Of a stretch of DNA of 64,000 nt, positions 57,004 to 64,000 are shown piece after piece. This stretch comes from Micromussa lordhowensis (taxonomy: Eukaryota; Cnidaria; Anthozoa; Scleractinia; Lobophylliidae). A program made the translations under genes and the position numbers. Each line of letters begins with the position of its first letter. Position 1 is the first letter of the stretch. The notes under the pieces are model-generated. The model had not been told where the DNA came from, searched no databases, and was given only the letters and a program-made list of their open reading frames with translations. The stretch lies in contig OZ026606.1 of the NCBI GenBank assembly GCA_964020085.1, positions 3,063,423 to 3,127,422 on the forward strand, in the 5' to 3' direction.

Positions 57004-60000
57004 GTTAATCTCGCAATGAGTGTTTTAGTTCGACCAAACGCGTCTACTTGGTATACATAGGTACCATGCGTACCACAACTACACCACAATGGATCAAGGT
57101 ATTGATAACGATGGTTCCAATAATCTAAAGGTCGAAATCGTAAAGGTGGTATCTACACTGTTGTGTCTTTTTTGCATTCGTAAACAGCTGTTTAAAGAAA
57201 GGTTGTTCGAAACTGAAAACCGTAAGCGACAATGCTGACAGGTTTTGTCTAGGATATGAAAAATACAAAGTATATACACCTACAATACTGCCTACAACAT
57301 GCGTTGCCTCAACCCTACAGTGCAGTCAAGGATCTGTGATGGATGAAAGCGTTTTAAGAGTGTAGGGTTGGTGAAACAATTTGAACTTCGATCAAATAAT
57401 GATGAAATACCACTTCCCATGATACCTTGAGCCTGTCCGTACAGTTTCTCTCTTTTGTTTATACAAGTGAGACGACGCAACAGTCATGGAAATCCATCTC
57501 GCTTTTCCTCACTTATTTCCACACATTTCGAACATTTAGTTTTGAGAATTCAGTAGTATATCAAGAGAACCGATTTTCTTTCCTCACATGTCACGCGTGC
57601 TCGAAAACGGGTTGACATTGTAAGGAGAAACTACAAGTGGGAAATTTACGCATTTTAAAGCAAGAAAATCAAAAAATATATTCCAGTAAGATAGAAAGCA
57701 CGAACGCGGCGAGCATAAATCACATGAAAGAAAACGAATGATCTAAAAAATCTGCAAAGATTACAACAGAGACTATCAACCTCGCAATTTAAAAAAACAT
57801 TCATTTTCAATAGTTTAGCCGCAAGTAGACGAAACTGATAATTAATGTGTTACTCGCATGTAGTTTTTGTAGCTGTCTCTCACGTTGAGACAGATACCTC
57901 TTTGATCATTTCGTGTAGATTTTCCCAACCTATTTGATTCTAGGCTCGATTTCCGCCGCTCTCTCGTGTCTGGTCTACGTTCCTCCCCGAAAAGAGACGG
58001 CTGGACGCGTGAGCGGCCATCCATGTCCATGACGTCATCGAAAAAAATTAATTTATGCGTTCTCGGGTGTCACAAGTCAGATTTTCGCGCGAAAAAGCAA
58101 CATGAGAAGGCTGTTTGTGTTAACCCTACACGACTCCTACGGTTCGTGACATTTGTACATTTGCCGTTCTTCGTTCGGTCTCTCTACCTTTTTGTTGCCT
58201 TACTCGTGTTTATGAAGGGCACTTCATGTTGTGTTATAAAGAGCGATTTTTAACAGAGCTGAGCATTGGTCTGCATAGTTTCCGCTGTTATCGGCATGTC
58301 GCTTTGCAGGGTTTGACACCTCTGACTGTAATTTGCCATGTGTTTATACATTGCTTACGCTCATTTCTAATGCAAGGTATGTCTCCAAGAATTTGCTTTC
58401 GAGGGACAAATTATGAAATTTACCGTGAACATGTTGCTTACTTGCAGCATATAGTGTGACGCCGGGCCTGGCTGTTTCATTATGCGTGAAAATTATGCCC
58501 GACGAAATTCTGCGGGCACTGCTCCGATTGGTTGAAACTAACAAAGGCAACCGTAAGTTCGTGGGAGGAGCGCGGGCTCGTTTCCCGAACAGCGGCTGGA
58601 TTTTCGTGTAAATACTCGAACACGGAAGATGTGATATTTACATGTAGACAGCTGGATTCACCCCAAGCATATCTGACTAGCCAAAATGGCGTCAAACGAA
58701 ACAGGAAATGGAGTAATTGCTGCTGAGTGCGGGCAACCTCTAATCATAAAGAGATAATCGGGCGATGACAAATAGAAACTTTTGCCAGAAATTTTAATTA
58801 GCGTTTGTGATAAACAACGGACAAGATATACATTTCACCTGAAGTTTACACTTCACATCTTCCCGTACTTTGCATCTTTTGCAGGGTAAAAAGATGTCAC
58901 AGCCTGATTTCTAGCTGGACGCTATATTCATTTATATCTAATGAGGTAAGAGCGACCGCAGAGAGAAGGTTGGCCATCTTTTATCGCAAGCTCACACTCA
59001 GGTAAACATACTTAATGCTTTTAACCTTAAAACACAATCAAACGGTAACAAATCATGAATGTTCAGTGTTTCTAATTGAAATTTTATTTAAGTTGGAAAT
59101 TTACAAATCTCTATAAACAGAGTTTTAAGGTTTAGAGCAGACGCAATAATCCCTTTGAGAAGATAGAGGTGTATTTGAACTTGTGCATGCAAGAAACAGA
59201 ATGTTGTTTCTAAATAACTCAGTCTTGCCTGCACAGGAGTACCGATTGCGAATATTGGTTCGATCGACGAACGCGTCTCAAATAGTACGGTCCCTCCCTT
59301 GGCAAGTGTTATTTTTTCGGGCGGGCGCGGTCGCTAAGCTTGAAATTCAAAATGCGTAGTAAAACCGTCGGGTACACGGTTCATGGCGGAGCGAAAAGGT
59401 CAAGTATATGCTGATAAATGAGTGGCTCTCGTGTAGTTCCGATGGGTTTGGGAAGCCAGCGAGCACTATCCAGGAAACCACGGAATATATGGTTCAGCTG
59501 ATCGTAATTTGGAGCGGATCCGTCGATTATTCGGGAATTTATTGAGCTTCGCGTGGAGATGGTCCGTTGACCATGTAGCCAGCCTTTACTTCTTTTATAG
59601 TGGAAGATACCTCATATTGTAAAAAGCGAAAAAATGCCGTTTAAACCAGCCAGGATGAACAAGGAGGCATTCAGCTAAAGGTATGCAGGTTGTGTCTTAC
59701 AATATTTCGATTTTTAAACACTCTTTGGACCCTTAATATAATTTTAAGATATTAGCCCCCACGCAGCCATGATGGCAAGCGAACTAACTGAGAAAATGCA
59801 GTAAAATAGACCAGATATTGACCAGGACAAAGAAATAGACAAATGTATTAGGGCAAACCAACATTTATTTTGAATTATTTGATAAATATTTTGACTCCTT
59901 TGCAGTTAATTTTGCTTGTAACTTCACATACATATTCGGCTCTGTTGTTTATAAATTAATTTCACTAACAGCACGTCTGGGCTGCCTGTGGTATATTTAA

Positions 60001-60266
60001 AATAATATTTCGGCTGGCCAGACCAGGCCGTGTTCAAGATGTTACTAAATTATGGAAATGAAATTACAATATTTTATAATGGTGGATGTCGGAACAAATA
60101 TTTCGAAACTAAAAGGAGTGGCGGAAATGACGAGCAAAACAAAATAAATGAAGTGAAGATAAAACCGGTCTACGTAGGTTAGAAGTTTTACGATTCATCG
60201 CGTCTACTCTAGCGAGGAAGAAACAAAATCAAACACGCAAACAGATAAGTAGAAGGCACTGAAGAG
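57004..60266. other. Gene-poor stretch with two CpG-rich patches
   Basis: No gene is demonstrated. Around 57950-58060 a CpG-rich patch has a CRE-like TGACGTCA (about 58030). Around 58520-58740 a CpG-rich patch carries an inverted CCAAT box (GATTGG) and a short ATG frame in promoter-like context at 58685 (MASNETGNGVIAAECGQPLI), closed after 24 codons. Around 59280-59680 another patch ends at AAAG|GTATGC, a plausible donor. These could be untranslated first exons of genes beyond view; I cannot link them. Confidence 0.25.
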
Positions 60267-61065
60267 GATCCCCTCAGGGCTTTTCATTTGGGCCATTATT
60301 ATGGAACATTTTCCAGAATGATTTAACTTATCACATTAATACAGATAATCACCAGTTCTATGACATGAGTAATAATATAGAGGACGTTGAAGCCAATCTG
60401 ACAGTAAGTGCTGAAGTGGCTTCTAACTGGTACAGTTCCAATTTCCTTAAAGGGATTATGACAAGCATCGAACCGTAACATTTGGTAGAAAACGCAGCGG
60501 CTCTATGAGAATTATCATTGACAAATTGAAGAGGTTCAATCCACCGATTGCCTGAAAGATCTCGCAATCAAGTGTAGTAGACTGAGCGGGAACTTAATAC
60601 CCACTAGCAGTAAGCTACACCTGTTCAAAGCTGCCATTCTACCTTATTTAACTTACTGTCGCCTTGTGTGGCATTTCTGTCGTGCTTGTGATAGAAGAAC
60701 ATTGGCAAAAATACAAGATAGGGCACTCGGAGCTATTTACTTTGACAAAATGTCAAATAGATATGGCGGATCTATACGCTGTACAAAACAGAAGGCTGCA
60801 GATCTTAGCTTTTCTCATGTACAAGGAACATATATTGCTGATCTATTTCAGAGACCCGAGAAGAAATACGCCACGCGAAACGATGAATTTTTTACCCCTA
60901 GATTTAATACAGTAGCATATAGGAAGCACACTATCAGATATACTGGGCCTAAATTATGGAATCTTATACCAAGGAATATTAGAAGTTCACCGACATTGAC
61001 AGCTTTTAAGAAAAACATTCGCAAACTTGACTTGGATATTTTGACTGATAATTGTGGTAAGTAAT
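60267..61065 (+). pseudogene. LINE reverse transcriptase, 3' part, degenerate
   Basis: The plus strand reads a damaged PSG.FIWAII block (60267) in the place of the PQGS.LGPLLF motif, then HINTDNHQFY with the YADD box truncated to a single D. VEANLTVSAEVASNWYSSNF follows. After more frameshifts comes an open stretch at 60600-61064: KLHLFKAAILPYLTYC, LVWHFCRACDRRTLAKIQDR, then ADLFQRPEKKYATRNDEFFT and HTIRYTGPKLWNLIPRNI. This is the C-terminal domain typical of CR1/jockey-like coral LINEs. An internal deletion removes part of the region around 60560. The copy is inactive. It is a different lineage from the minus-strand LINE at 4935-6005. Confidence 0.85.
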
Positions 61066-61317
61066 TGCACTTTATGTGCTTCTTAATACCCGTTTTATAT
61101 TTTTAACCTATATATCTTATGCGTTTTTATCTTATCATATTTTTATATTGTAATTATTTTTTAAAGCTTAGTAACCATAATATTGGATCTTGTTATTTTA
61201 ATTTTTTACGTTTAACTGTCGCCGTATAGTGGTACCTTTTAAAAGGTCATTAAGAAACCTGCTACTCTTGACTCCAAGCGATTATGATGGAAACAGAGAT
61301 GAACGTTCGGAATAAGG
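61066..61317 (+). other. Probable 3' UTR of the LINE fragment
   Basis: T-rich sequence following the RT stop, with no terminal simple repeat. The end is not defined. Confidence 0.3.
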
Positions 61318-61405
61318 CCTTGGAACTCCCGGGCTCAAGACCCTAATCCTTCCTCTGGCTGGATTTTGTCTCGGTGCCCCAAGTTCAAATCCCTAGAAAG
61401 ATCCA
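61318..61405 (+). mobile_element. SINE head fragment
   Basis: GGGCTCAAGACCCTAATCCT, then CTGGCTGGATTTTGTCTCGG and a B-box-like AGTTCAAATCCCT at about 61382-61394. The block matches the minus-strand SINE centred at 61.9 kb; the 3' body is missing. Confidence 0.55.
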
Positions 61406-61774
61406 TGGAGTCATTAAAGAGATGAGCAAAAATACCTTTTTAATCATCCCCACAGCTGATTTATATTTACGTCAAGGTCTTGGGTGGCCACGGGTGCTCT
61501 GCTCCGCTCATAGTGTGCATAATCCAAGGAAAAGTTTGCTCACCACATGCCACCTAAAGAAGTTGACGAAACAAGAAAATGTTCACAGTTACAGTTGTCT
61601 GTTAGATAGGCGTTTCGAGTAACTATCAAAACGATTCTTTTTGCTGAACCCTAAATTTGGTGTTAAAACATGAGCAGCATTTTCGAACAAATCGAAACAT
61701 TTTCATAACCCTATGAGAACATAAAAAGAAACCTTTACTTACCCTCGGCAGTGTTTATAGCACAAAGGCTAGTG

Positions 61775-62095
61775 CGGCCGTGCAGACAACCGAAACAAAT
61801 AATTCAAATTGAACATGACATTGTTAAGAATCCCAACTGGTTGGAGGCAAACCAGTTGGCTATTTACAAGCGTGGCCGAGGATTTAAACTCGGGGCTACC
61901 GTGAAACAAATCCAGGCACAGGAGGCCCAAGCTCACGATGAGAGGAATTTTTTTTTCACTTTTATGCAAACGTTCAGCGAAACGAAACCTGCAATCAAGC
62001 GTTTTTTTAAGGCATTTTTTTGGAAAGATAAGGAAGGGAGGGTATGATTGCAGGTTAAGTGAAACGTGACATACTGTTACATAACGACAACGTGA
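61775..62095 (-). mobile_element. tRNA-like SINE, minus strand, with a nested hairpin insertion
   Basis: Read on the minus strand: TGTCGTTATGTAACAGTATG, then a segment with GCTGAACGTTTGCATAAAAG, ATCGTGAGCTTGGGC, GGATTTGTTTCACGGTAGCC, the B-box-like GAGTTTAAATCCTCG (about 61879-61893), and a 3' body GCCACGCTTGTAAATAGCCA to CAATTTGAATTATTTGTTTC. At 61988-62056 an insertion with ACCTGCAATCA ends (inverted, about 69 bp) splits it. I recall this body as an abundant coral SINE-type repeat. Confidence 0.65.
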
Positions 62096-62185
62096 CTCTA
62101 GCCTTGCAGCATATGGAGATGTTGAATTTATAAGGATTTGTATGGGGACGCAACCCACAGAACGATAACCATCGGCCTGAGGAGT

Positions 62186-62246
62186 AGCCTGCGAACCAGC
62201 GGCGGAACCAGTGACAGCCGGAAATCGTCTGCGTTCGCAGGCTACC
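62186..62246. mobile_element. 61-bp hairpin element
   Basis: GTAGCCTGCGAAC at the left end and GTTCGCAGGCTAC at the right end are perfect reverse complements. GCCGGAAATCGTCTGC inside resembles a motif that I remember from coral MITEs. It sits between the two facing SINE copies. Confidence 0.65.
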
Positions 62247-62494
62247 TGAGGAACTGGCAAACAACAAATACATGTAATACAACAGAGCAACGGGGTAAGT
62301 AGATTTTATTCACAAAATATAAGAATAATGGACTTTTGCCTTATGCGCAACAGAGCGCGAAGAGCGCGAAGAGGGTAGGTGAGGTGAGGTGAAATTAAAA
62401 CCAGTACGTTCCCATACAAACCTTTATACATTCAAACCGTTGTAACCCAACACCTCCATATGCTGCAAGCCGTTTCACGGGTCAAATTCCACCT

Positions 62495-62625
62495 GGGTCA
62501 AATTCGGTCGTTATGTAATAGTATATGTCGGCCGTGTATGTTACGTTTCACTAAACGTTCGCATGAATGTGAAAAAAAGTTCCTCGCATCGCGAGCTTGG
62601 GCAGCCTGTGATCCAGGTAGTGGTA
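62495..62625 (+). mobile_element. Second SINE copy, facing the one at 61775-62095
   Basis: TCGTTATGTAATAGTATATG, TACGTTTCACTAAACGTTCG, GTGAAAAAAAGTTCCTCGCA and CGCGAGCTTGGGCAGCCTGT match the 5' half of the minus-strand copy in order. The long open frame here (62460-62960) is a by-product of the repeat. Confidence 0.65.
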
Positions 62626-63969
62626 AGAGCGGAACTCGACGCCGGGACCTCTGTGCGAAAGGTCATGTGTATGTGCCCCTCTCCTCCCCCACCCTGGTAG
62701 GAATGTTCCATACCCCAGTAAAGTATACATGTTCTGAAAGCTTAAGAATTGTAGATTACGAAGGTATATTCATTAAAATAAATAAAAAATTAAGATTTTC
62801 CGAATACAGCGTCCTATTTCTCAAAGTGCAAAGGTTCACCAATCAAGTTCGTTTCTGGTCGGATTTAAGATTTGTCTTCTTGACACCTTTCTCTAAAAAA
62901 CAGTGTCGTGAAATTACTTGTCTGTTTTGTTTTGACACGCAATTAAACTTTGAGAATTGATAAAACATGCATTCCCTTCACTAAAATAGTCATAACTTTT
63001 AAAAGAAGCCAAAAAATAAAGATTCCCGACATTGATTCTGGCTTGATTATCGGGCAACATACACTCTCCAATTTCAACGAAAAATGTTAAAATCTCTTCG
63101 GATGTGCGCTTCGAGAAGAAAATATACTTTGGGGCGTTCTCCCGGTGTGATGAGATAAGTACACAGAAAGTGTGAAAATGATGACGCGATGGTCGATAAA
63201 GTGAAGGCTCATTTTACTTAAACAATAGAGCTCGTATTATCCTTTGCAAGATCTGAATCCCACCATTGCCCAGGTTAGTGAGAAAATAACTTTCATTGCT
63301 GTTTCTTCTTTTCGATTTTCAAAACGCGTTAGCTTAGAGATGTCGCAGACAACGAAAGAGCGCACTCGTAAACAACGTAAAGAAAACCCAGTAGATACCG
63401 ACTGAGTTGAGACGTTACCATTACCGCTCAGAACGGTGAAAGCGCCAAGGAAATGGTTAGAGAATGTCAAACGTCTTGCTCGTCCAATGCAAGCAACTTC
63501 TCCTGCTCGAAGCAGGAACCTTTGTCGCTTGCCAACTAATGCATCAGCCCAATTCTGATCAAATGATTTTGAAACCTTTTCTCCCGGCTTTTTCTCCTGT
63601 GGTGCTTTCTTCGCACTTGCAAAGGGACACGAGCTTTTGCGATTCTTCGACGACAACCTTAAGCTTAAAACAACAATCTAAAAATGGAGAACACTCAGAA
63701 TAGTTCGTCGACTACCAAACACAAACGTTTGATGACTAATGCGCGTTTACTTCTCGTGAAGAAGTAATTTATCAATTAGAGGTAATGAATGCAAAGAACG
63801 TTTTTCGCTTATAACTTTACTTGGAATCATTCTTTTCCCGTACAATTGTTTTTTTCGTAAAAAGGGAAAACCATTTTTTTGGGAAAAATGGTCAAATTTG
63901 GGATGCGCTGATACGACATGACAGAAAGACAACTTTATTAAAGTACCTATTTGTAGATAAAGTATTACA
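62626..63969. other. Gene-free stretch with uncertain frames
   Basis: Overlapping frames at 63237-63656 (minus, starts with TTG) and 63464-63703 (plus, true ATG, 79 codons) are the only longer ones. Neither shows a domain. A minus-strand acceptor-like TTCTCCATTTTTAG near 63682 is possible. I do not call a gene. Confidence 0.3.
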
Positions 63970-64000
63970 TCATTCATTCAATCAATCAATCAATCAATCA
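63970..64000. repeat. (CAAT)n microsatellite running off the window edge
   Basis: Two CATT units followed by about five AATC units; continues beyond the window. Confidence 0.9.

Noticed and set aside
61375..61405. tRNA gene suggested by a B-box-like motif
   Set aside because: No foldable acceptor, D or anticodon arms around it; it fits a SINE head instead.
61751..62047. 98-codon plus-strand frame
   Set aside because: It is the antisense of a SINE body and hairpin insertion.
62460..62960. 166-codon plus-strand frame
   Set aside because: Its first half is a SINE copy; the frame is incidental.
63237..63656. 139-codon minus-strand frame and overlapping 79-codon plus-strand frame
   Set aside because: The first starts with TTG; neither has a domain; overlapping frames cannot both be genes and neither is supported.

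Overview
The window reads as nuclear DNA of an anthozoan cnidarian, most likely a stony coral. It is A+T-rich, has very few genes, and carries a cnidarian-type intronless class A GPCR, Penelope-like and LINE retroelement remains, tRNA-derived SINEs and many short palindromic transposons of kinds I associate with coral genomes. The taxonomic call is inference. No bacterial or organellar signature is seen.

Layout. 1-9 kb: gene-free DNA with a SINE (about 2.07-2.37 kb), a decayed LINE reverse transcriptase (4.94-6.01 kb, minus strand), a LINE-like 3' tail with a CTTCA microsatellite, and a cluster of hairpin elements including a composite fold-back element (6.97-7.52 kb). 9.07-11.70 kb: a degenerate Penelope-like retroelement with inverted terminal repeats, interrupted by three other elements. 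12-14 kb: a second copy of the TTAA-flanked element and a MULE-like non-autonomous element with a perfect 9-bp target duplication. 18.07-19.19 kb: the only intact gene I can defend, a 375-residue rhodopsin-family receptor on the minus strand. 19.3-25.6 kb: empty apart from a dispersed repeat and a palindromic element.

25.64-43.31 kb: one uninterrupted satellite of a 22-bp unit, more than a quarter of the window. Its length is fully accounted for by 795 units of 22 bp, seven of 20 bp and two of 10 bp. Units come in two main forms differing by G or C at one position. Rare variants show that the array grew by nested block duplications (offsets of 792, 866, 944, 2682, 4330 and about 6800 bp). It has stops in every frame on both strands and is non-coding.

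43.3-64 kb: mostly empty or repeat-derived. It holds a tandemly duplicated fold-back element (46.5-47.9 kb), a candidate small first exon with a consensus splice donor (48.6-48.7 kb), a clearly recognisable but broken sulfotransferase-like pseudogene (51.1-51.85 kb, minus), several hairpin elements, a LINE RT 3' fragment (60.27-61.08 kb), a head-to-head SINE pair (61.8-62.6 kb) and a CAAT microsatellite at the window edge.

There is no operon-like cooperation between genes. The biology here is one receptor gene beside a very large, hierarchically duplicated minisatellite in transposon-rich DNA. All family assignments are from reading the sequence and remembered family features; no database search was possible.
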